A stretch of 64,000 bases of DNA, taken from assembly GCF_965204195.1 (NCBI RefSeq), contig NZ_OZ241975.1:186001-250000 (forward strand). Direction: 5' to 3'. The DNA is from Poriferisodalis sp965204195 (GTDB taxonomy: Bacteria; Actinomycetota; Acidimicrobiia; Acidimicrobiales; Poriferisodalaceae). This document shows, piece by piece, positions 7,990 to 15,782 of this stretch. The translations under genes were made by a program, and so were the position numbers. Every line of letters begins with the position of its first letter. The stretch's first letter is position 1. The notes beneath the pieces were generated by a model that was given only the letters and a program-made list of their open reading frames with translations, searched no databases and was not told where the DNA came from.

Positions 7990-8303
7990 CGGCCGTTAGC
8001 GCCGAACGCGGCCTCCGCTACTTCGGTGCCGTACCGGCGCTGTGCTACGAGAAAACGAACGCGAGTGTCGTCGGCATCGGGTTCGCCGGCCAGGATGCCC
8101 GCCCGTACAGCGGTTTCGATGGCCGTCGACATCGCTGCTGCCAGCGTGGCCCGCTGGGCTGGCGTCATTGACGCCCACTTGGCCGTGAGTTGATCCCAGA
8201 CCTCAGGCGACGTGTCGCTGGGCCGCGCTGCGCCGGTACTGCGCTCGTGTGGGGCCTTCCGTGCTGGCACAGCATGGGTGCGATGGGCAACGCGGCCGTC
8301 CAT
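7977..8303 (-). CDS. Small helical protein paired with the nucleotidyltransferase
   Basis: About 108 residues from the ATG at 8303 (MDGRVAHRTH); a TTG start at 8336 is also possible. The body reads as an alpha-helical domain, with SPEVWDQLTAKWASMTPAQR, then a helix ATLAAAMSTAIETAVRAGIL and a polar VRFLVAQRRYGTEVAEAAF tail. This pattern is common in small actinobacterial proteins encoded just before a nucleotidyltransferase. The 13-nt overlap with the next gene and the shared strand suggest an obligate pair, perhaps antitoxin then toxin. No DNA-binding motif is recognised. The N-terminal ~25 residues are low in conserved features, so the start is uncertain. Confidence 0.6.
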   Translation of the reverse strand: MDGRVAHRTHAVPARKAPHERSTGAARPSDTSPEVWDQLTAKWASMTPAQRATLAAAMSTAIETAVRAGILAGEPDADDTRVRFLVAQRRYGTEVAEAAFGANGRWPQ

Positions 8304-8350
8304 GTCCCAACGGTAGGTCCCTGCGACGACGGACAAATGCCGCGTGTTGT

Positions 8351-9328
8351 TCAGCGGATGAGGCGGCGGAGCGACTTCATCCAGTCGTCCGACGTGTTCC
8401 AGGCTTCCTCGCTGACCCGCTCGCGGCCCGATGAGTTGCCGTTCGCGGCAGGGAACGAGCCCAGGAACTTGACGTCACGCTGCTTCATCTTGAGCGCGCG
8501 CAAGCAGTCGGCAACCACTTCGTCGGAGATGTGACCCTCGAAGTCGAGCAGAAAACAGTATTCGCCGAGGCCGCGCCGGGTCGGCCGCGACTCCAGCCGG
8601 GACAGGTCGAGACGGCGGGCCTCGAACTCCATGAGGATTCCCAGCAGGCTGCCGGGTTCGTTCTGCTGCTGGAACACCACGATGCTGGTCTTGTCGTTGC
8701 CGCTGGCCGGCGGCACCTGACCCTTGGCCAGCAGCAGGAAGCGGGTCTGGTTGTCGCGGTGGTCCTCAATTCCAGGCACGACGGTCTCGAGCCCGTAGAG
8801 CTCGGCTGCCGTCGGGCTGGCGATCGCTGCGACACCGGCGAGCTGTTCCTCGCCGATGCGCCGGGCCGCCAGCGCAGTCGAGGTAGCCGCCTCGATCTCG
8901 ACGTCGGGAAGCTGGGTGTGCAGGAACGCACGGCACTGGGCAATGGCCACAGGGAACGACAGCACGGTGTGGATCGCCGCGAGGTCGTCGGCCGTGGCCG
9001 TGCCGGGCAGCGCCATGAGGTCGAGCTGCACGTTCACGACCACTTCCCGCTGGATGAGGAAGTCGAAGTCGAACGCGAGCGCGTCCTGGGTGACGTTGAC
9101 GGCGCCTTCGATGGCGTTCTCGACGGGGACGAAGCCGTAATCGACCGCGCCGTCGTCGAGTGCAGAGAGCACCTCGGGCACCGAGATGAGAGGGACAGGC
9201 GTGCACTGCGACAGGTCCGGCTGGGTCGCCAGCGCAGCCTCGGTAAAGGTGCCGTGCGGGCCCATGTACCCGATGCGCGTCGACGGCGAGAGGGCAGAGG
9301 CGCCCTGGGGTGCAGCGGCAGCAGCCAT
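8351..9328 (-). CDS. pheA: Prephenate dehydratase
   Basis: The 325-residue enzyme converts prephenate to phenylpyruvate in phenylalanine biosynthesis. An N-terminal periplasmic-binding-like catalytic domain (about 18-200) starts GYMGPHGTFTEAAL and includes FVPVENAIEGAVN and the DNQTRFLLL segment holding the conserved Thr-Arg-Phe. A C-terminal ACT domain (about 215-305), with EPGSLLGILMEF and the ESRP motif, confers phenylalanine feedback control. There is no chorismate mutase domain, so it is monofunctional as in many actinobacteria. The ATG at 9328 is chosen: the frame is open far upstream, but that sequence lies antisense to larB and is not conserved. It is divergent from larB, with 66 bp between starts. 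Confidence 0.95.
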   Translation of the reverse strand: MAAAAAPQGASALSPSTRIGYMGPHGTFTEAALATQPDLSQCTPVPLISVPEVLSALDDGAVDYGFVPVENAIEGAVNVTQDALAFDFDFLIQREVVVNVQLDLMALPGTATADDLAAIHTVLSFPVAIAQCRAFLHTQLPDVEIEAATSTALAARRIGEEQLAGVAAIASPTAAELYGLETVVPGIEDHRDNQTRFLLLAKGQVPPASGNDKTSIVVFQQQNEPGSLLGILMEFEARRLDLSRLESRPTRRGLGEYCFLLDFEGHISDEVVADCLRALKMKQRDVKFLGSFPAANGNSSGRERVSEEAWNTSDDWMKSLRRLIR

Positions 9329-9394
9329 CGGGGCAGGATACGCACCGGGCCGCGGGCACCCGACGCCGGGCCGCGGCGGGTAGAACGGCAGGCG

Positions 9395-10216
9395 ATGGAC
9401 GCTGAACAGCTCGCCGGATTGCTGGCAGAGGTTCGTGACGGGACGGTGACCGCTGATGAGGCGCTGGCGCGACTGCGCCGGCTGCCGTATGCGGAGATTG
9501 CCGGGGCGCGCATCGATCATCACCGAGCGCTGCGCACCGGCCATCCCGAGGCGGTGTACGGGCCCGGCAAGTCGCCGAGCCAGTGCGCTCGCATCGTGGC
9601 CGAGATGCTGAGCGGCGGCTCCGGCCCGGTGCTGCTGACCCGAGCAAGCATCGATCAGGTCGCAGCGGCGCTGGCCGCGTGCCCCGGCGGCGTGGTGCAC
9701 CGCCCCGCCGATCGGGAGCCTGACCCGGCTGATGGCGCCGCCATGCCTTCAGCCGATCTGGCGACGGTGGTGTGGCGCGCTGCACCAGCGCGTCACGAGC
9801 GCGTGGTGGTGGCAGCAGCGGGCACATCGGACGGACCGGTCGCGAGCGAAGCCGCAGCGGTGCTCGGGGCATTCGGCGTCGATGCCGGGATGGTGTCCGA
9901 CATCGGTCTCGCGGGCCTCCATCGCTTCCTGGCCGAGATCGACACGCTCGCGTCGGCCGATGTGGTCATCGTGGTGGCAGGCATGGAGGGAGCACTCGCC
10001 ACCGCTGTCGCAGGCGTGGTGCCCGCTCCGGTTGTTGCGGTGCCGACCAGCGCCGGCTACGGAGCGGCGCTCGACGGGGTGACAGCGCTGCTGGCCATGC
10101 ACGCTTCGTGCGCGGCAGGCATCACCGTGGTGGGCATCGACAACGGCTTCGGCGCCGCAATGGCCGTCATGCGCATCCTGGATCTGGCGGCGAGCCGCGA
10201 CGGCGGTGCCGGGTGA
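9395..10216 (+). CDS. larB: Nickel-pincer cofactor biosynthesis protein LarB (P2CMN synthase)
   Basis: LarB carboxylates and dephosphorylates nicotinic acid adenine dinucleotide to pyridinium-3,5-biscarboxylate mononucleotide, the first step towards the nickel-pincer nucleotide of lactate racemase-type enzymes. The 273-residue protein has an N-terminal helical part (DEALARLRRLPY), then VYGPGKSPSQ, and a C-terminal PurE/AIR-carboxylase-like domain (VVVAAAGTSDGPVASEA, VVAVPTSAGYGAAL). The ATG at 9395 follows a weak GGCAGG. Its TGA overlaps the larC ATG by one base, so larB-larC form an operon. LarE and LarA are not in the window. Confidence 0.93.
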   Translation: MDAEQLAGLLAEVRDGTVTADEALARLRRLPYAEIAGARIDHHRALRTGHPEAVYGPGKSPSQCARIVAEMLSGGSGPVLLTRASIDQVAAALAACPGGVVHRPADREPDPADGAAMPSADLATVVWRAAPARHERVVVAAAGTSDGPVASEAAAVLGAFGVDAGMVSDIGLAGLHRFLAEIDTLASADVVIVVAGMEGALATAVAGVVPAPVVAVPTSAGYGAALDGVTALLAMHASCAAGITVVGIDNGFGAAMAVMRILDLAASRDGGAG

Positions 10217-11535
10217 TGCATGACATCGCAGCCGCCGACGCGTCGTCGGTGACGCCCCAAGCGCCGGTAGCCGCGTCGTCATCTGCAGACGGCGAGCGAA
10301 GTGCTCCCGACGGCACGGTGGCGTGGTTCGACCCGGTCTCGGGCATCGCCGGCGACATGGCGCTCGGGGCGCTGCTGGATGCCGGTGCAGACCTGGAGTT
10401 CGTCATCGAACAGCTGCAGTTGCTGGGTGTCGACGGCTGGCAGCTCAGTGCCGAGCGGGTCCGGCGGAACGAATTGGCCGCGACGCGGGCTGTCGTGGAC
10501 GCCCCCGAAGGGCATCACCATCGGCGCTGGCGCCATATCCGGGAGCTGCTGGAGAGCGCACCCTTGGGAGACCGGATTCGCGGCCGCGCGCTCGCGGCGT
10601 TCGAGGCGCTCGCTGTTGCCGAGGGCCAGGTGCACGGAGTGCCACCCGACGAGGTCCACTTCCACGAGGTCGGGGCGCTGGATGCGATCGTCGACATCGT
10701 CGGCGTGTGCGCGGCGCTGGAATCTCTGGGCGTCGATGAGGTTGTCTGCGGACCGGTTGCCGTGGGCAAGGGCACCATCCACGCCGCGCATGGCGTGCTG
10801 CCGAACCCGCCGCCCGCAGTCGGGTACTTGCTGGCGGGACACCCAGTGGTGGGCGTCGATATCGACATGGAGCTGACGACCCCGACGGGGGCCGCCATCG
10901 TGGCCGCCCTGGCATCGACGTTCGGGCCAGTACCGCCCATGACGGTGACGGGCGTCGGCTTCGGTGCGGGCACCCGCGAGCTGCCCGGTCGCCCCAACGT
11001 CACGGGCGTGCTGATCGGTACTCGGACAACCGAAGTGGGCCGTACTGATGCAGGGCTGGCCGCGACTATGGCGGCCATCGAAGGCGCCGAATCCACCACC
11101 GAGCTGGTGGAACTGGCCACGAATCTCGACGATGTCTCGGGCGAGCTGCTGGGCCACGCGATCGAGGAGCTGCTGGCAGCCGGCGCGCTGGATGCGTGGG
11201 CGGTCCCGATCGTGATGAAGCACGGCCGCCCAGCACACACGCTGATGGCGCTGTGCAGTGCCGACGAAGTGACAGCGCTGGGCGACCTGATGGCGCGTCT
11301 CACCGGCACGCTGGGCTTGCGGGCGCGGACCGTCGTGCGCACGGCGCTCGAACGACATATTTCGACTGTCGATGTCGACGGCCAGACCATTCGGGTCAAG
11401 CACGGCCCGCACCGCAGCAAGCCCGAGTGGGCCGACGTCGTCGCCGCAGCCAAAGCGCTCGACCGCACACCGGCCGATGTCGCCCGCGCGGCGGGCACCA
11501 GCGAACCACGTAACCGCGAAGCCGACGCTCCCTGA
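10216..11535 (+). CDS. larC: Nickel-pincer cofactor biosynthesis protein LarC, uninterrupted form
   Basis: LarC inserts nickel into the pincer ligand using CTP. The 439-residue protein contains the N-terminal WFDPVSGIAGDMALGALLDAG block, VHFHEVGALDAIVDIVG, GPVAVGKGTI, the TTPTGAAI segment, and the C-terminal ATNLDDVSGE, KHGRP and VKHG pieces. In Lactobacillus plantarum the protein is made by programmed frameshifting between larC1 and larC2; here it is one continuous frame. The first ~30 residues are low-complexity (Ala/Ser) and not conserved. It is coupled to larB by a TGATG junction. tRNA-Arg lies 97 bp downstream. Confidence 0.93.
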   Translation: MHDIAAADASSVTPQAPVAASSSADGERSAPDGTVAWFDPVSGIAGDMALGALLDAGADLEFVIEQLQLLGVDGWQLSAERVRRNELAATRAVVDAPEGHHHRRWRHIRELLESAPLGDRIRGRALAAFEALAVAEGQVHGVPPDEVHFHEVGALDAIVDIVGVCAALESLGVDEVVCGPVAVGKGTIHAAHGVLPNPPPAVGYLLAGHPVVGVDIDMELTTPTGAAIVAALASTFGPVPPMTVTGVGFGAGTRELPGRPNVTGVLIGTRTTEVGRTDAGLAATMAAIEGAESTTELVELATNLDDVSGELLGHAIEELLAAGALDAWAVPIVMKHGRPAHTLMALCSADEVTALGDLMARLTGTLGLRARTVVRTALERHISTVDVDGQTIRVKHGPHRSKPEWADVVAAAKALDRTPADVARAAGTSEPRNREADAP

Positions 11536-11632
11536 CGACGCGAGCGTCGGCGAAATCCTCGGCGCTCGCAGAAAACAGCCTCGTACACTGTTCGGGCGCC
11601 GACGGGCCCTCCGGCCCGGCCAGTGGCAACCA

Positions 11633-11706
11633 GCGCTTGTAGCTCAATTGGACAGAGCATCTGACTACGGATCAGAAGGTTCGGGGTTCGAATCCCTGCA
11701 AGCGCG
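11633..11706 (+). tRNA. tRNA-Arg (ACG)
   Basis: A 74-nt cloverleaf: acceptor GCGCTTG pairs with CAAGCGC at the 3' end. The anticodon arm is TCTGA-CTACGGA-TCAGA, giving anticodon ACG, and the T loop is TTCGAAT. The 3' CCA is not encoded. The wobble A of this tRNA is the normal substrate of TadA, whose gene is at 43944-44390. Confidence 0.95.
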
Positions 11707-11754
11707 CTCACCTCATCCGCCTCCCACCTGAGGCATCCCAAGGGCGGGAGCACG

Positions 11755-13122
11755 ATGACGCAGCGCAGGATCGCAATCATCGGCGGAGGCATGTCCGGGC
11801 TCGGCGCCGCATGGGCGCTGGCCCACCATCCGGACCGGTTCGACATCCGGCTGTTCGAGGCCAACGATCGCCTCGGCGGCAACGCTGTCACTGTCGACAT
11901 GCCGCAGGACGACGGCACGTCGCTTCCCTTCGACATCTCAGTCACTGCGTTGATCCCGTCGGTCTACGACCACGTCCTGCTGCTCTTGGAGCGCTTCGGC
12001 ATCGAGCTGTTCCCGACCAAGTTCAACTACAGCGTGAAGTACCAGGGCGGCAGGTACGCCCACGACTTCGACTCCGACATCAGGGACCAGCTGCAGCCCG
12101 AGATCGAGCGGTTCCAGCGCCTGCTGGGTCGCCTGCACTCATTCGGTCGTCTCACCCGGGCGCGGTCGAAGTTCCTCAATGCGCTGAACCCGTTCAACTA
12201 CATCAGCATGCGGACGGTGCTGAACGTGGGCGGCTTCTCCGCCGACTTCAGGTACAAGATCCTCAAGCCGATGTTCGTCAACTTCCTGATGGCGACGAAC
12301 GTGTTCGACATGCCCGCCGCGCTGTTCGCCCGCTATCTCGAGTTCTTCGACATCGAGTCGGCGACGCCCATGCAGACCTGGGACCAGGGCACGCGGCGCA
12401 TCTACGAGCACCTGACGGCGGACTTCGGCGACAAGATCTATCTGAGCCGACCTGTCCGCAAGGTGTACCGCGGGACATCGGAGGTGGTCGTCGAGGACGC
12501 CGACGGAGTCCGCGAGACCTTCGACGAGGTGATTTTCGCCTCGAATGCCAACCAGACCCTGATGATGCTCGACAAGCCCACGGCGCTCGAGCGTTACGTG
12601 CTCTCGTCGGTCCGCTACGAGAGCGAGCTGCACAACCACACGCTGGTGCACTCCGACCCGTCGGTGCTGCCCGACGACGAGGTGGAATGCCTTCGCACAC
12701 GCAGCAATCACATAGAGCAGTACGGCGCCCGGCCCGACAACTACGAGCTCACCTACATCATGCACAACCAGCAGCCATGGACTTTCGGCTCCGACAAGCC
12801 CTGCCTGGTGACCTACAACTCGAACACCCCGATCGACGAGGACAAGATCGTGAAGCGCTGGTGGTTCCAGCACGTCGTGCATGACGTGCGCCAGGTGACG
12901 CTGCTCGTGCCGCTGTTCCGCTTCATCCAGGGCAAGCGCCGCAGCTGGCACTGCGGAGCGCACACGCTGGTCAACAGCCAGGAGACCTGCTTCGTGACCG
13001 GGCTCGCCGCAGCTACCCAGATCGGTGCCGACTACCCGTTCGACGACGAAAACGCCCGCGAAGTCTTCAACTACTACGGCGGCATCATGTACGGCGCCCG
13101 CTTCCGCAAGATCACGTCCTGA
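11755..13122 (+). CDS. NAD/FAD-binding amine-oxidase-like flavoprotein (COG2907-like)
   Basis: A 455-residue protein opening with a dinucleotide-binding fold RIAIIGGGMSGLGAAWAL (about 5-22), followed by the flavoprotein motif FEANDRLGGNAVTVD. A C-terminal FAD segment includes CFVTGLAAATQIGADYP. The features match the NAD/FAD-binding proteins that often accompany cyclopropane-fatty-acid synthases, or more distantly the protoporphyrinogen-oxidase/phytoene-desaturase group. No fatty-acid partner gene is adjacent here, so the substrate cannot be named. It stands alone between the tRNA and the aminobenzoate cluster; the ATG at 11755 follows AAGGGCGGGAG. Confidence 0.78.
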   Translation: MTQRRIAIIGGGMSGLGAAWALAHHPDRFDIRLFEANDRLGGNAVTVDMPQDDGTSLPFDISVTALIPSVYDHVLLLLERFGIELFPTKFNYSVKYQGGRYAHDFDSDIRDQLQPEIERFQRLLGRLHSFGRLTRARSKFLNALNPFNYISMRTVLNVGGFSADFRYKILKPMFVNFLMATNVFDMPAALFARYLEFFDIESATPMQTWDQGTRRIYEHLTADFGDKIYLSRPVRKVYRGTSEVVVEDADGVRETFDEVIFASNANQTLMMLDKPTALERYVLSSVRYESELHNHTLVHSDPSVLPDDEVECLRTRSNHIEQYGARPDNYELTYIMHNQQPWTFGSDKPCLVTYNSNTPIDEDKIVKRWWFQHVVHDVRQVTLLVPLFRFIQGKRRSWHCGAHTLVNSQETCFVTGLAAATQIGADYPFDDENAREVFNYYGGIMYGARFRKITS

Positions 13123-13225
13123 CTCACGACGATCCCGGCTGCATCCCGCGTCGGCGGGCGGCCTGACGCGCCACGCCATATGCGCCCTGCTGGCGCACCA
13201 CGAAGTCCTTGCGCGACGGCGACGC

Positions 13226-13280
13226 TCGATATAGCGTTCGATTAGAGATCGTCATATCGACGGCATTACCCGAACGGGTA
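13226..13280. promoter_or_regulatory. Two inverted repeats upstream of the aminobenzoate-CoA ligase gene
   Basis: TCGATAT (13226-13232) is mirrored by ATATCGA (13254-13260) with 21 bp between, and a second element TACCCGAACGGGTA (13267-13280) is a perfect 6-2-6 inverted repeat ending 13 bp before the start codon at 13294. Either could be the site for the PaaX-family regulator encoded downstream. They do not obviously match the published E. coli PaaX site, so this is a positional guess. Confidence 0.4.
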
Positions 13281-13293
13281 TGAACGGCTGGAT

Positions 13294-14907
13294 ATGCGCA
13301 CAGGCACCGCGGCTGCGACGGCACATGTGGACCGGTTCGTCCTCGATCGTCTGCCGCCTGCAGAGCACTGGCCGCAGATCAGGCTCGACGAGTCGCTGTA
13401 CTGCTACCCGAGCCGGCTGAATGCCGCCTCGATCCTGCTGGACAGGGCAATCGAACGGGGCTGGGACCAGCGCCCCTGCATGGGGCTCGGCGACGACATG
13501 TGGACCTACGCCGACGTGGCCGACTGCGCCAACCGGATCGCCGCGGTGCTGGTTGAGGACTACGGCGTCGTTGCGGGGAACCGCGTCCTGCTACGGGGCG
13601 CCAATGCACCTTGGATGGTGGCTGCCTGGCTTGGCGTGCTGAAAGCCGGCGCTGTGGCCGTCACGACGATGCCGCTGCTGCGCGCCGCCGAGCTTGCGAA
13701 GGTGTTGTCGAAGTGCGAGCCGGCGGTCTCGTTGTGCGAAGCGGGAATGGAAGCCGAGCTGCAGAAAGTGACCGGCGGTCCGATCGCCATCTGGGGACCG
13801 GACGGAGATCTCAACGTCGCGGCCGCAGTCAAGTCAGGCGAGTTCACCGCAGTGGACACCGCGGCAACCGACCCGGCCCTGCTGGCGTCCACCTCGGGCA
13901 CCACCGGCGACCCCAAGGTTGCCGTGCACTTCCATCGCGACCTGCTGGTGATCGCCGACGCGTTCGAGCCGATCCTGCGAGCAGGCCCCGACGACGTGTT
14001 CGTCGGGAGCCCGCCGCTGGCGTTCACGTTCGGCTTGGGCGGCGAGGTGGTCTTCCCCATGCGAGCAGGAGCGTGCACCTGGTTCTGCGACGAGCCGGGC
14101 CCCGCTGCATTGGCGGAGCTGATCGCCAGACGGCAGGCCACCGTGTGCTTCAGCTCGCCCACCGCGTACCGGGCCATGACGATGCTCGATCCCCGGCCGG
14201 ACCTCTCCTCACTGCGCTGCGGCGTGTCAGCCGGCGAATGGCTGCCGCGATCCACGTTCGAGCTCGTCGAGCACGAGCTCGGCCTGCGACTGAATGACGG
14301 GATCGGCGCCACCGAGCTGCTGCACATCTTCATCTCCGCGCCCGACGCCGAGATACGGCCCGGTTCGACGGGCAAGCCCCTGCCCGGGTGGGAGGCAGCG
14401 ATCCTCGACGCCGACGGCGCCCCGGTGCCTGACGGCCGGCCAGGCCTGCTCGCCGTGCGAGGACCAATCGGCTGCCGCTACCTCGACGACGAACGCCAGA
14501 CCGTCTACGTGCACAACGGCTGGAACTTCACGGGCGACGTCTATGTGCGTGACGCCGACGGCTACTTCTGGTACCAGGCCAGGGCCGACGACATGATCAT
14601 CAGCTCTGGCTACAACATCGCTGCCCCCGAAGTCGAGGAAGCCCTGCTGACACACGCCGCAGTGGCCGAAGCGGGAGTGATCGGCACGCCTGACGCAGAG
14701 CGGGGCATGGTCGTCCACGCTTTCGTCCGTCTGACTGACCCGTCGTCTGCCACCGACGCGCTGGCGTGCGAGCTGCAAGACCACGTCAAGGCCTCGATTG
14801 CCCCCTACAAGTACCCTCGCCGGATCACCTTCTGTGCCGAGCCGCTGCCCACGACGCCGACGGGGAAGCTCCAGCGGCGCGGGCTGGCTGCCCCGCTCGG
14901 CGAATAG
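13294..14907 (+). CDS. 2-aminobenzoate-CoA / benzoate-CoA ligase-type enzyme
   Basis: A 537-residue acyl-adenylate-forming enzyme that would activate an aromatic acid to its CoA thioester. It has the P-loop STSGTTGDPK (near residue 200), the IGATELLHIF adenine-binding segment, the hinge region GDVYVRDADGYFWYQARADD, and the C-terminal catalytic lysine in TPTGKLQR. IGATELLHIFIS is characteristic of the benzoate/2-aminobenzoate-CoA ligase group. The neighbouring fused monooxygenase/reductase makes 2-aminobenzoate (anthranilate) the best guess; salicylate or benzoate remain possible. The paaX-type regulator starts 25 bp downstream on the same strand. Confidence 0.85.
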   Translation: MRTGTAAATAHVDRFVLDRLPPAEHWPQIRLDESLYCYPSRLNAASILLDRAIERGWDQRPCMGLGDDMWTYADVADCANRIAAVLVEDYGVVAGNRVLLRGANAPWMVAAWLGVLKAGAVAVTTMPLLRAAELAKVLSKCEPAVSLCEAGMEAELQKVTGGPIAIWGPDGDLNVAAAVKSGEFTAVDTAATDPALLASTSGTTGDPKVAVHFHRDLLVIADAFEPILRAGPDDVFVGSPPLAFTFGLGGEVVFPMRAGACTWFCDEPGPAALAELIARRQATVCFSSPTAYRAMTMLDPRPDLSSLRCGVSAGEWLPRSTFELVEHELGLRLNDGIGATELLHIFISAPDAEIRPGSTGKPLPGWEAAILDADGAPVPDGRPGLLAVRGPIGCRYLDDERQTVYVHNGWNFTGDVYVRDADGYFWYQARADDMIISSGYNIAAPEVEEALLTHAAVAEAGVIGTPDAERGMVVHAFVRLTDPSSATDALACELQDHVKASIAPYKYPRRITFCAEPLPTTPTGKLQRRGLAAPLGE

Positions 14908-14932
14908 TGGCGAGGACTGGGTCGGGGACGGC

Positions 14933-15751
14933 ATGACGAAGTCCCCGAGAGACCGCATTCTCGACATCTACGGGCTGTTCGCCCGCGACTATGGCGGCTG
15001 GGTTGCTGTCGGCGGGCTCATCGCCTTGCTGCGCGAGGTCGGCGTGGATGCGCAGGCCGTGCGATCCGCAGCGTCTCGCATGAAGCGCTCCGGGCTGCTG
15101 GTGCCCGAACGGGTGGACGGCAAGGCCGGGTACGCCCTCAGCGCTGATGGGCGCGAGATCCTCGAAGCGGGGGATCGGCGCATCTTCGGCAACGGCGTTC
15201 GGCCAAGCGACGACCGATGGCTGCTGGTGCTGTTCTCGATCCCCGAGCCAGAGCGCAGCAAGCGCTACCTGATCCGGTCGCAGCTCGCCCGCCTGGGCTT
15301 CGCGCCCGGCCCGGCTGCGTCATGGATCGCCCCCGCCTCGCTGGCGGATGAGGCTCGCACGATGCTGCGGCGCCATGGGCTCGACGGTTACGTCTCGTTC
15401 TTCGAGGGTGACTTTCGGCCCGACAGCGACGAGCCCCACATAGCGACCAGCGCATGGGATCTCGACATGATCAACAAGCTCTACGGCGAGTACCTCACCG
15501 CTCAACGGCCTATCTCGGACGCGTGGGTCACCGAGCCCGGGTCTGACTGCGACGCATTCGTGGCGCACATGAACAACATCAGCGCTTGGCGGCCGCTGCC
15601 CTACGCCGACCCGGGGCTGCCTCGCTCGGTCACACCTGAGGGATGGCTCGCTGACGAAGCCCGTGAGGTGTTCACGAAACTGCACCGCCAGCTGCGACCC
15701 GGCGCACACCGCTTCTACCTCGACACACTCAACACCGCCACCCGCCGCTAA
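14933..15751 (+). CDS. PaaX-family transcriptional regulator
   Basis: A 272-residue regulator with an N-terminal winged helix (SPRDRILDIYGLFARDYGGWV, then AVRSAASRMKRSGLL) and the central PaaX domain, with WLLVLFSIPEPERSKRYLIR and the following LGFAPGPAASWIAP. PaaX proteins repress aromatic-acid degradation genes and are released by aryl-CoA thioesters, so the product of the adjacent CoA ligase is the expected inducer (inference). The ATG at 14933 is used because upstream in-frame codons overlap the ligase gene without similarity. The gene is convergent with the fused monooxygenase gene, with 31 bp between stops. Confidence 0.88.
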   Translation: MTKSPRDRILDIYGLFARDYGGWVAVGGLIALLREVGVDAQAVRSAASRMKRSGLLVPERVDGKAGYALSADGREILEAGDRRIFGNGVRPSDDRWLLVLFSIPEPERSKRYLIRSQLARLGFAPGPAASWIAPASLADEARTMLRRHGLDGYVSFFEGDFRPDSDEPHIATSAWDLDMINKLYGEYLTAQRPISDAWVTEPGSDCDAFVAHMNNISAWRPLPYADPGLPRSVTPEGWLADEAREVFTKLHRQLRPGAHRFYLDTLNTATRR

Positions 15752-15782
15752 AGAAGCACGTGTCATAGCGACTGGGGCGCAT

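Noticed and set aside
10515..11945. 476-codon open frame on the minus strand crossing larC, tRNA-Arg and the next gene's start
   Set aside because: It runs through a tRNA gene and two real genes; Ser/Pro/Ala-rich with no conserved block.
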